Assembly: GCA_002059205.1 (NCBI GenBank)
Contig: MVCQ01000094.1
Span: forward strand, 1-6,108
Direction: 5' to 3'
Length of the DNA stretch: 6,108 nt
Source of the DNA: Candidatus Latescibacteria bacterium 4484_107
Lineage (GTDB): Bacteria > Latescibacterota > 4484-107
The notes under the pieces were generated by a model. That model worked only from the letters and a program-made list of their open reading frames with translations, was not told where the DNA came from and ran no database searches. Below, in pieces: positions 1 through 5,011 of the stretch. Both the position numbers and the translations under genes were made by a program. Position 1 is the stretch's first letter, and each line of letters begins with the position of its first letter.

Positions 1-1
1 G

Positions 2-67
2 ATAAAACTGTTCAATTTATTGATCGGCTTAGGTATTGGTTTTATTCTTTACAAGATCGGCTTATGA
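2..67 (+). CDS. C-terminal end of an upstream gene, probably a membrane protein (5' partial)
   Basis: The second reading frame is open from the window edge to TGA at 65-67. It encodes 21 residues, IKLFNLLIGLGIGFILYKIGL. These are almost all hydrophobic, with a Gly-x-Gly-x-Gly pattern and a lysine near the end, which is what a C-terminal transmembrane helix looks like. Another frame is also open here (to the TGA at 79-81), but its product is mixed polar and less protein-like. The protein cannot be identified from so little sequence. The call rests on composition only. Confidence 0.4.
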   Translation: MKLFNLLIGLGIGFILYKIGL

Positions 68-129
68 CCTATTCAATGTGAGCCAAAATCGTGATACGTT
101 CAGGTTTCAATCGGACGATATACGCTTTT

Positions 130-135
130 AGGGAG
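130..135 (+). promoter_or_regulatory. Ribosome binding site of the radical SAM gene
   Basis: AGGGAG lies 10 bases before the ATG at 146. The spacing is a little long but acceptable, and no better in-frame start exists nearby. The conserved N-terminal motif FGPVPSRRLGRSLG begins three residues after this ATG, which fixes the start. Confidence 0.5.
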
Positions 136-145
136 CCTACCCATT

Positions 146-1093
146 ATGATTGCTTTTGGACCGGTTCCATCCCGGCGTTTAGGGCGAAGTCTCGGAATTA
201 ACAACATCCCGCCTAAGGGGTGCACGTATTCCTGTGTCTATTGCCAGGTGGGACGTACCCTGAAGATGCAGGTCGAGCGCCGGGCGTTTTATGATCCCGA
301 GGAGATTCTGAAGGAGGTGCGGGACAAGGTCGAAAGGAGCAGGGAAGCCGGGGAAGCCATGGACTATCTCACGTTCGTGCCCGATGGCGAGCCCACCCTG
401 GATGTCCATCTAGGTCGGGAGATCGAGTTGTTGAAGCCCTTGGGGATCCCGATTGCCGTGATCACCAACGCCTCCCTCATCGGACGCGGGGATGTGAGGG
501 AGGAACTGATGAAAGCGGATTGGGTCTCCTTGAAGGTAGATGCTGTGCGTGAGGAGGTCTGGCGTCGGATCAACCAGGCCCATCACGCCTTGCGCCTATC
601 CTCTATTTTAGACGGTATGCTCGAATTTGCAAAGGCTTACAATGGAGAACTCGTGACGGAGACGATGCTTGTTAAAGACTTCAATGACAGCGATGCGCTG
701 GTCGGGGAAGTGGCCCATTTTTTGGCTCGCCTGAGGGCGGGCCATGCCTATTTGTCCATCCCCACGAGACCGCCTGCGGAGGAATGGGTACAGCCTCCCG
801 GTGAGGAGGCCATCAATCGGGCCTATCAGATCTTCAGCAGCAGGGTGGATCACGTGGAATACCTGATCGGGTATGAGGGCAACGCGTTCGCTTTCACGGG
901 CAACGTCGAGGAGGACTTGCTGAGTATCACGGCTGTGCATCCCATGCGGGAGGAGGCGGTGAGGGAGTTCCTAGCCCGGGCAGCGGCGGATTGGTCGGTT
1001 ATTCAGCGGCTGATCGCTCAGGGGCGTCTCATCGAGACGGAGTATGAAGGACGGAAATTCTATATGAGGAGACTTCACGCAAAGAAGGCATGA
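146..1093 (+). CDS. Radical SAM protein, COG0731-like, with C-terminal winged-helix-like domain
   Basis: This 315-residue protein opens with FGPVPSRRLGRSLGINNIP, the signature of a bacterial group of radical SAM proteins related to COG0731 (the wyosine synthase-like group). The CxxxCxxC motif (Cys26, Cys30, Cys33) should bind the [4Fe-4S] cluster that cleaves S-adenosylmethionine. GEPT at 81-84 matches the SAM-contacting GGEP-type motif, and ITNAS at 106-110 is a further core strand of the barrel. I see no other cysteine in the protein, so the second cluster of true archaeal Taw1 is absent and wyosine synthesis is unlikely. About the last 64 residues (252-315) are charged and helical and end in IETEYEGRKFYMRRL, which resembles the wing of a winged-helix domain. 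The substrate is unknown. The family call is firm; the function is not. Confidence 0.9.
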   Translation: MIAFGPVPSRRLGRSLGINNIPPKGCTYSCVYCQVGRTLKMQVERRAFYDPEEILKEVRDKVERSREAGEAMDYLTFVPDGEPTLDVHLGREIELLKPLGIPIAVITNASLIGRGDVREELMKADWVSLKVDAVREEVWRRINQAHHALRLSSILDGMLEFAKAYNGELVTETMLVKDFNDSDALVGEVAHFLARLRAGHAYLSIPTRPPAEEWVQPPGEEAINRAYQIFSSRVDHVEYLIGYEGNAFAFTGNVEEDLLSITAVHPMREEAVREFLARAAADWSVIQRLIAQGRLIETEYEGRKFYMRRLHAKKA

Positions 1094-1136
1094 CGCAGGG
1101 GATGGGGATCCTGAGGATGGGTTAAACGGAAAGGGC

Positions 1137-1259
1137 ATGTTGATGAAAGAGGCCATGCTCTACGAGCAGTTTGCCCGCATCGGGAAAACGCTTTCCAGCC
1201 CCGGACGGCTGGAGTTTCTGGAAATAGCCGGTAACCCTTGCCGGATTCCGGATGTGTAA
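1137..1259 (+). pseudogene. Truncated ArsR-family regulator (N-terminal remnant, 40 codons)
   Basis: Translation from ATG 1137 (or the better-spaced ATG at 1143, after GGAAAGGG) gives a 40-residue peptide. It contains LYEQFARIGKTLSSPGRLEF followed by LEIAG. This closely resembles the first helices of ArsR/SmtB repressors, especially the ArsR-rhodanese type, which start like xLYEQFARIGKALSSPxRLELL. The similarity ends around residue 31, and TAA follows at 1257-1259. The recognition helix, wing and metal-sensing residues are missing, and I find no continuation in the other frames before the next gene at 1313. It is probably a pseudogene left by a deletion. Less likely, it is a micro-protein that binds a full-length ArsR partner. 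The family resemblance is from memory, not a search. Confidence 0.6.
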
Positions 1260-1283
1260 AGCCCGGGGAGGGAAATGCACAAA

Positions 1284-1297
1284 GCGCCTGAAGGCGC
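1284..1297 (+). other. Short GC-rich hairpin just before the cupin ribosome binding site
   Basis: GCGCC (1284-1288) and GGCGC (1293-1297) are perfect complements around a TGAA tetraloop. The next base begins the Shine-Dalgarno sequence AAAGGAGG (1298-1305). The hairpin leaves that site unpaired, so it may hold the site open or stabilise the mRNA 5' end after processing. It has no T-run and is not a terminator. It could also be chance. Confidence 0.4.
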
Positions 1298-1305
1298 AAA
1301 GGAGG
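1298..1305 (+). promoter_or_regulatory. Strong ribosome binding site of the cupin gene
   Basis: AAAGGAGG is a near-perfect anti-16S match, 7 bases before the ATG at 1313. It settles that start and suggests efficient translation of the first gene of this operon. Confidence 0.8.
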
Positions 1306-1312
1306 CACAGCC

Positions 1313-1636
1313 ATGAAAGAGATTGTGTACAACACCAATGAGATGGCGTGGCAGGAGGCAAAAGAATACCCTTCGGGCGCGATGGTCAAAATTCTGCGTG
1401 AGGGAGGGCCCACCGAGGGCAGGACTATTTTGCTGAAGCTGCCGCCCGAATGGGAGATGAAGGCCCATTCTCATACCACCGTGGAACAGCATTACGTGCT
1501 GGAGGGGGAGTACACGAGCCAGGGGAAGATTTTTCCCGCCGGGAGTTATCAGCTTATTCCCAGGGAGACCAATCACGGTCCTTTCACCACCAGGTCCAGG
1601 ACGGTCATTCTGGTGATATGGGACCCCCTCCCGTAG
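1313..1636 (+). CDS. Small single-domain cupin protein
   Basis: This 107-residue protein is a single conserved-barrel cupin. Motif 1 is visible as HSHTTVEQHYVLEGE (His52, His54, Glu58, His60, then Gly65). Motif 2 is visible as FPAGSYQLIPRETNHGPF (Gly77, Pro83, His88). The three or four His/Glu ligands are those that normally hold Fe, Mn, Ni or Zn, so metal binding is likely. It has no signal peptide and should be cytoplasmic. Cupins this small serve as dioxygenases, isomerases, metal-stress proteins or ligand sensors, and sequence alone does not choose among them. It starts a tight operon: the stop is 9 bases before the next ATG. The ArsR-like remnant lies just upstream. Confidence 0.88.
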   Translation: MKEIVYNTNEMAWQEAKEYPSGAMVKILREGGPTEGRTILLKLPPEWEMKAHSHTTVEQHYVLEGEYTSQGKIFPAGSYQLIPRETNHGPFTTRSRTVILVIWDPLP

Positions 1637-1643
1637 GCGGGAG
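1628..1643 (+). promoter_or_regulatory. Hairpin spanning the cupin stop codon and the next gene's ribosome binding site
   Basis: CTCCCG (1628-1633) and CGGGAG (1638-1643) pair perfectly around a TAGG loop. The loop contains the cupin stop codon, TAG 1634-1636. The 3' arm carries the only plausible ribosome binding site (GGCGGGAG) for the ATG at 1646. A ribosome ending the cupin would melt the stem, so this arrangement fits translational coupling. This is inferred from layout only. Confidence 0.5.
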
Positions 1644-1645
1644 CC

Positions 1646-1870
1646 ATGGCGATTCTGGAGATCAATAAGTTCGAGTGTCCTGTTTTGCGGGATACGCTGC
1701 TGGCGCCGGTCGTGCTTTCCCCCCTGAGGGCGGGCGCGCTGATCCGGCGGCATGGCTTTGGCGTGCTCGTTAACTCTGTTCGGGACGGACGCTGTCCCGA
1801 TTGTGGGACGCCAATCGCCGGTGTCGGGATGGGAAGTGAAAGGTACAAGCAGACAGAAGGGGCGAAATGA
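1646..1870 (+). CDS. Small protein with CPDCG motif, resembling the tail of a radical SAM activase
   Basis: This is a 74-residue product of uncertain family. Its most distinctive part is NSVRDGRCPDCGTPIAGVG (residues 43-61), with Cys50 and Cys53 and a further lone cysteine at 11. Similar CPxCGxPIAG endings occur at the C-termini of COG1180 (pyruvate formate-lyase activase-like and AmmeMemoRadiSam) radical SAM enzymes. The gene may therefore be a cut-down remnant of such an enzyme, or a free metal-binding small protein. No radical SAM CxxxCxxC motif is present. It is probably translated: it starts 9 bases after the cupin stop and overlaps the next gene by ATGA (1867-1870). The family link is a resemblance, not a demonstrated match. 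Confidence 0.6.
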   Translation: MAILEINKFECPVLRDTLLAPVVLSPLRAGALIRRHGFGVLVNSVRDGRCPDCGTPIAGVGMGSERYKQTEGAK

Positions 1871-2637
1871 TGAAGCACTTTCGTACGGATTACGAGTGGA
1901 TTGACCAACTCATGCCGGAGGGGATCCCGGTTCCATCATCGCTGGTGATTTCGGGCCCGGGCGGATCGGGGAAGCCTCTGATCGGATTGGCGATGGGTGC
2001 TTCCTGGCTGCGCCAGGGCGGCAAGGTCGTGCTCATTCCCTTGCAATATCCAGACCGCAGTTTCACGGAAAACGATCTGGCGCGTCTGTATGACCTGAAA
2101 CTTTCCGACTATGCCGGCTCATTCTTCTTTATCAAGTTTGATCTCGACCTCGATCCCACAGCCGGGGAGATCGAGCAATCCGGTCCAGACGAGATACGAG
2201 CAAATCTGGTCAATCCGGAAGTCTGGGATCGGGCTCTCGATATCGCCATCCAGACGCTGGGTGCGAGTCCATTAGGCACCCTGGTATTCGGCTCGGCTCT
2301 GAACCTGCTGCTGTTTTCGCCGACGTACAGGGAACGAATGCTCGCCCGGCTGGAGCCCCTGCTACGCGACGACAAAAGCCGAACGTACCTGTTTACCGTG
2401 AGCTCCAGCGCCTTGAAGAGAGAAATCGAGCTGTTAGAAGGTGCCGCCGATCACCTGTTGTTCGCTGAGATGACCATGCCCGAGATGGAAGTCCATGCCC
2501 GGGTGGCCCGCTTGCGCGGCGCCCCCTATCTGCACAAGAGCGCGGTGGCGCCATTCGACCGGGAGACCCTTGTGGAAATGAAAAAGAAGGCCGATGCGTC
2601 CCGGATGACGCGTATTCCCGTCATCCGAAAGATCTGA
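1867..2637 (+). CDS. RecA/KaiC (RAD55)-like P-loop protein with altered Walker motifs
   Basis: This 256-residue protein is shaped like a single KaiC/RadA-type domain: an N-terminal lead-in (residues 1-25), a P-loop strand LVISGPGGSGKPLIG (26-40), then GGKVVLIPLQYP (51-62). The Walker A at 30-37 reads GPGGSGKP, with proline where Ser or Thr normally co-ordinates Mg. The strand where Walker B is expected (137-145) reads GTLVFGSAL, with glycine instead of the usual acidic residue. Nucleotide binding is therefore possible but normal ATP hydrolysis is doubtful. It has no signal or membrane segment. It overlaps the preceding gene by ATGA. AAGGGG at 1857-1862 lies 4 bases from the first ATG and 7 from the second (1870), so the second Met may be the real start. 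Its role is unknown. RAD55/KaiC family proteins act in recombination, signalling or clock-like regulation. Confidence 0.75.
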   Translation: MMKHFRTDYEWIDQLMPEGIPVPSSLVISGPGGSGKPLIGLAMGASWLRQGGKVVLIPLQYPDRSFTENDLARLYDLKLSDYAGSFFFIKFDLDLDPTAGEIEQSGPDEIRANLVNPEVWDRALDIAIQTLGASPLGTLVFGSALNLLLFSPTYRERMLARLEPLLRDDKSRTYLFTVSSSALKREIELLEGAADHLLFAEMTMPEMEVHARVARLRGAPYLHKSAVAPFDRETLVEMKKKADASRMTRIPVIRKI

Positions 2638-2784
2638 GTGCTTAGGTTAAGGAAAATGGAAGTACCCTCAATGAGAAAGCGATCCCTTGCCCATAAGTAC
2701 GCAACGATATTAAAATTAGGGATTAAAAATTTACAATTCAGTTTTTCTATCCCATTTCCACGCAGGAATGGAGAACCGGGATGA

Positions 2785-2818
2785 AATTGTGCATTGTAAA
2801 TGTTTAATTGTGCATTGT
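2785..2818 (+). repeat. Pair of 13-bp direct repeats in an AT-rich spacer
   Basis: AATTGTGCATTGT occurs at 2785-2797 and again at 2806-2818, 21 bases apart start to start. The flanking 2700-2800 stretch is much richer in A+T than the genes on either side. It also holds imperfect inverted repeats: GGGAT/ATCCC flanking A and T runs, and CCATTTCC/GGAATGG at 2752-2771. It looks like degenerate intergenic repeat DNA. A pair of binding sites for a regulator of the downstream transporter is the alternative. Confidence 0.55.
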
Positions 2819-2854
2819 GAACGGCTTCTCTTACGCAGCTTTCCTGGATTATTC

Positions 2855-2859
2855 AAGGA
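2855..2859 (+). promoter_or_regulatory. Ribosome binding site favouring a GTG start at 2868
   Basis: AAGGA lies 8 bases before GTG 2868. The open frame extends back to a TTG at 2808, but that codon sits inside the direct repeat, has no ribosome binding site, and would add 20 residues not expected before the first helix of an MFS protein. Confidence 0.6.
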
Positions 2860-2867
2860 CAAAAGCA

Positions 2868-4130
2868 GTGAAAAGCGAAACGCCCCGTCCGCCGCATATC
2901 CGGTTTAACTTCGCTATGGGTTTAATCCATGGAATTCTGTTCCAGACCGGCATGGCTTTTTCCGCGCCTATGAGCGTATTACCCGTGTTTCTAAGTCATT
3001 TCACGGGCTCGCTCACGATGATCGGTGTGTTCTCGGCGTTGATGAATGTGGGCGGCGTGCTTCCCCAACTTTTTGTGGCGCATAGACTGGAAAGCAAGCC
3101 GAGGAAAAAACCTGTGCTGGTGGTGGCTATTTGGGTTCGGGCGGCTGCCTGGGCAATTTTGGGCCTTCTAACTTATTTTTGCGTGGAATGTAATACGCTG
3201 ATCATACTGGTTGCCCTTCTCGTGCTGCTGTTCACGTTTTCATTTGCCGGAGGGGTAGCGGGCATCCCATTTACAGATATTTGGGGCAAGGCGCTTCCGG
3301 CTATGCTGCGGGGGCGTTTTTTTGGATATCGTCAGCTTTTTGGCGGGCTGATGGCGATTGGCGCCGGGTATGTGGTGAAGCAAATTCTGGGGGATCCAAG
3401 CCTCTCGTTTCCCAGAAACTACGCCTTTCTGTTCTTGCTGTCGTTTGTCTTCATCGCGGTCTCTTATATTGCCCTGAGTTCGGTGCGGGAGCCTGAAGGC
3501 GAAGTCCATGCGCAGCCCCGGCGGCTAAGCGTTTTTCTGAAACAATCCGTTCGGATACTGTGGGAAGATCGGAACTTTGGATGGTTTATGCTTACTCAGC
3601 TTGCCATGGGGTTTTCGGCCCTTGCTATGCCCTTTTATGTATTATATGGGAAAGATAAACTGGGCATGGCAGCCGAGCAGGTAGGCATCCTGGTGGGGGC
3701 CCAGATAGCGGGGGCTATTGTATCGAACTTGATATGGGCCCCATTGAGTGATCGGGTGGGGAATCGTATCGTGTGCATACTGACGGCTGCTACCGCCGTT
3801 ATGATTCCCCTCTCAGCGCTGCTGTCCTCTACCGTTGGTTGGACGTTGTTAATCGTGGTATTCGTACTGATCGGCGTTTCAACGAGCGGAGCGGGCATCG
3901 GTTTTACCAATTATCTGCTGGAGATCGCTCCTGGACCTCTGCGGCCCGCTTATATTGCCCTGCGCGGGACGTTAGCGGGGGGTATGTTCGTCATGCCGAT
4001 TTTGGGGGGCTTGATCGTAGATGTATATTCTTATCCGGCGGCCTTCGTAGTATCTTTGATCGCACTGCTCATGGCGGTTGGGTTCTCCTTCAAGCTGAAA
4101 CCGGTGCGGAGTGTCGGTGCTTCGCGGTGA
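2868..4130 (+). CDS. Major facilitator superfamily (MFS) transporter
   Basis: Starting at GTG 2868, this is a 420-residue inner-membrane protein, the usual MFS length. About 12 hydrophobic helices alternate with short charged loops. The first helix begins near residue 16, after a polar, basic N-terminus. Between TM2 and TM3 is a basic loop (HRLESKPRKK, 72-81) in the place of motif A. A clearer motif A copy, APLSDRVGNR, lies in the second half between TM8 and TM9. The segment WGKALPAMLRGRFFGYRQ (139-156), with its conserved-looking arginines, sits between TM4 and TM5. The central loop after TM6 (REPEGEVHAQPRR) is short, as in drug- or sugar-type MFS members. The substrate cannot be told. It is separated from both neighbours by noncoding DNA, so it is probably transcribed alone. 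Confidence 0.88.
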   Translation: MKSETPRPPHIRFNFAMGLIHGILFQTGMAFSAPMSVLPVFLSHFTGSLTMIGVFSALMNVGGVLPQLFVAHRLESKPRKKPVLVVAIWVRAAAWAILGLLTYFCVECNTLIILVALLVLLFTFSFAGGVAGIPFTDIWGKALPAMLRGRFFGYRQLFGGLMAIGAGYVVKQILGDPSLSFPRNYAFLFLLSFVFIAVSYIALSSVREPEGEVHAQPRRLSVFLKQSVRILWEDRNFGWFMLTQLAMGFSALAMPFYVLYGKDKLGMAAEQVGILVGAQIAGAIVSNLIWAPLSDRVGNRIVCILTAATAVMIPLSALLSSTVGWTLLIVVFVLIGVSTSGAGIGFTNYLLEIAPGPLRPAYIALRGTLAGGMFVMPILGGLIVDVYSYPAAFVVSLIALLMAVGFSFKLKPVRSVGASR

Positions 4131-4145
4131 AATGGAGCGTCCCGA

Positions 4146-4171
4146 TGATCAAGGGACCTTGCCCCTGATCA
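4146..4171 (+). terminator. Imperfect hairpin after the MFS gene, possible terminator
   Basis: TGATCAAGGG (4146-4155) pairs with CCCCTGATCA (4162-4171) in 9 of 10 positions around a 6-base loop, starting 16 bases after the MFS stop. The following sequence, AATAATTCTTGAT, is AT-rich but has no clean T-run, so it would be a weak intrinsic terminator at best. Confidence 0.4.
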
Positions 4172-4179
4172 AATAATTC

Positions 4180-4206
4180 TTGATAAAAAATGTGGAATGA
4201 TATACC
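4180..4206 (+). promoter_or_regulatory. Possible promoter of the ferredoxin gene
   Basis: TTGATA (4180-4185) resembles a -35 box. TATACC (4201-4206) follows after 15 bases, and TTATAA lies at 4207-4212. The spacing is short for the first pair and long for the second, so this is only a candidate. The location, an AT-rich patch between the MFS hairpin and the ferredoxin leader, fits a promoter. Confidence 0.3.
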
Positions 4207-4228
4207 TTATAACCTCCGGGGAAGGTAT
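4202..4228 (+). promoter_or_regulatory. Inverted repeat in the ferredoxin leader (first of two)
   Basis: ATACCTT (4202-4208) and AAGGTAT (4222-4228) are perfect complements around a 13-base spacer. The left arm overlaps the candidate -10 region, so the repeat could be an operator for a dimeric regulator. If transcription starts upstream, it could instead be an mRNA leader hairpin. Confidence 0.4.
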
Positions 4229-4233
4229 GGAAA

Positions 4234-4252
4234 TCCATAGATGGACTATGGA
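4234..4252 (+). promoter_or_regulatory. Inverted repeat in the ferredoxin leader (second of two)
   Basis: TCCATAG (4234-4240) and CTATGGA (4246-4252) are perfect complements with a 5-base spacer. The repeat lies 32 bases before the ferredoxin ATG. A 7-5-7 dyad is a typical size for a dimer-binding operator. As RNA it would form a short stem that leaves the ribosome binding site (AAGGGG, 4273-4278) free. Confidence 0.4.
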
Positions 4253-4284
4253 CAACGCGGAGCGATGGAAGGAAGGGGATAGCT

Positions 4285-4764
4285 ATGGTATATGTGGATA
4301 AAGATAGGTGCACCGGTTGTGGGGTGTGTCAGCGTTACTGTCCGGTGGGGGCCATTCAATTGGTTCAGGGTGTGGCTGTTGTTGATTCGATGAAATGCAC
4401 CGAGTGCGGGGCATGCGTGGAGGCTTGTCCCCGCGGGGCTATTATGACGGTCATGGAGCCGGTGGCAGAGGAAGCGTCCGCTGTCCGTGCGCGCCCGGCG
4501 GCTGAGGTCGCCCCTGTTGCACCGCGCTTGGCCCCTGATGTCCCGCGATCTAAAGTCATGCCCGCCGTAGGGACGGCGCTGGCGTTCTTAGGGCGTAAGG
4601 TGCTCCCTCTAATGGTGGAATACGTGTCCGGTGCGCTGGATCGGCGGTCCGGGCAGCAGCAAGGGGATTCCTCTGTGACTGGGTTTAGAAACATCGGAAG
4701 GGCCGCTGGTAGAGGGGGTGGTAGGGGAGGAGGAAGGGGGCGGAGAGGGAGAAGATGGGGTTGA
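4285..4764 (+). CDS. 2x[4Fe-4S] ferredoxin with long extension and Gly/Arg-rich tail
   Basis: The first 55 of 159 residues form a classic bacterial ferredoxin. CTGCGVCQRYCP uses Cys9, 12, 15 and 19, and CTECGACVEACP uses Cys38, 41, 44 and 48. Each set of three cysteines is completed by the distal cysteine of the other, giving two [4Fe-4S] clusters for low-potential electron transfer. Residues 56-90 are rich in Ala, Pro and Val and look like a flexible linker. VMPAVGTALAFLGRKVLPLM (about 92-111) is a hydrophobic or amphipathic helix that could dock to a membrane or partner. The last 22 residues (138-159) are GR/RG repeats, very basic and likely disordered. A strong ribosome binding site (AAGGAAGGGG, 4269-4278) lies 6 bases before ATG. 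The redox partner is unknown, and no oxidoreductase gene is adjacent. Confidence 0.88.
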   Translation: MVYVDKDRCTGCGVCQRYCPVGAIQLVQGVAVVDSMKCTECGACVEACPRGAIMTVMEPVAEEASAVRARPAAEVAPVAPRLAPDVPRSKVMPAVGTALAFLGRKVLPLMVEYVSGALDRRSGQQQGDSSVTGFRNIGRAAGRGGGRGGGRGRRGRRWG

Positions 4765-4769
4765 GGACA
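4711..4769 (+). other. Polypurine, G-run tract encoding the ferredoxin tail
   Basis: The coding strand here is almost all purine. It has five G runs of three or more bases, at 4714-4718, 4724-4727, 4736-4740, 4747-4749 and 4757-4760, separated by 5-8 bases. The Gly/Arg repeat codes for it (GGN/AGG/CGG), so the composition follows from the protein. Even so, the mRNA could form a G-quadruplex or stall ribosomes near the stop codon. Confidence 0.5.
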
Positions 4770-4796
4770 CTTTGGTGGGTCTGTTTTTTATCGTTG

Positions 4797-4825
4797 GCAG
4801 CCCACGACGTTAAGTCGTGGGCTGC
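4797..4825 (+). repeat. Perfect 12-bp hairpin, REP-like element or terminator
   Basis: GCAGCCCACGAC (4797-4808) and GTCGTGGGCTGC (4814-4825) are exact complements around a GTTAA loop. The hairpin starts 32 bases after the ferredoxin stop. There is no T-run directly after it (the nearest is CTTTT near 4837-4841), and the T6 run at 4784-4789 lies on the wrong side. It is thus not a standard intrinsic terminator on either strand. A dispersed REP-like hairpin, or one protecting the mRNA 3' end, fits better. The rest of 4765-5011 shows no gene I can support. Confidence 0.6.
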
Positions 4826-5011
4826 TGGCTATCCATCTTTTGAACCTCGACAGAGCAGCAGCGTGATAGTTTGAAGAAAATGTGAACTGGAATTTTGTTG
4901 TTACACTCCCTCTCCGCGGACGCTGCGAAGGCTACGAACGCTGCGGTGCGAATACCCAAAAGGAGGGGGGCCATAGACTCGCTTCACGAAGACAAAGGGA
5001 TAGATGAGATT

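Noticed and set aside
146..1093. Radical SAM protein as tRNA wyosine synthase Taw1
   Set aside because: Taw1 needs a second cysteine cluster, and this protein has only Cys26, Cys30 and Cys33.
1075..1413. 112-residue open frame on the - strand across the ArsR stub and cupin start
   Set aside because: It runs across two + strand coding signals, and its product shows no protein-like pattern.
1160..1753. 197-residue open frame on the - strand
   Set aside because: It lies opposite the cupin and the small CPDCG gene, which have cupin motifs, a ribosome binding site and coupled starts. Its own product is rich in Pro, Arg and His with no recognisable domain.
3773..4168. 131-residue open frame on the + strand inside the MFS gene
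   Set aside because: It is a shifted frame over the last MFS helices. The MFS frame continues cleanly through it, and this product has no hydrophobic pattern or ribosome binding site.
4365..4694. 109-residue open frame on the - strand opposite the ferredoxin
   Set aside because: The cysteine spacing and start signals on the + strand are decisive. The opposite frame is low-complexity Ala/Ser/Arg.
4895..5011. N-terminal extension of trmO from TTG 4895
   Set aside because: The 39 extra residues do not resemble the family, the TTG has no ribosome binding site, and the conserved domain begins right after ATG 5012.
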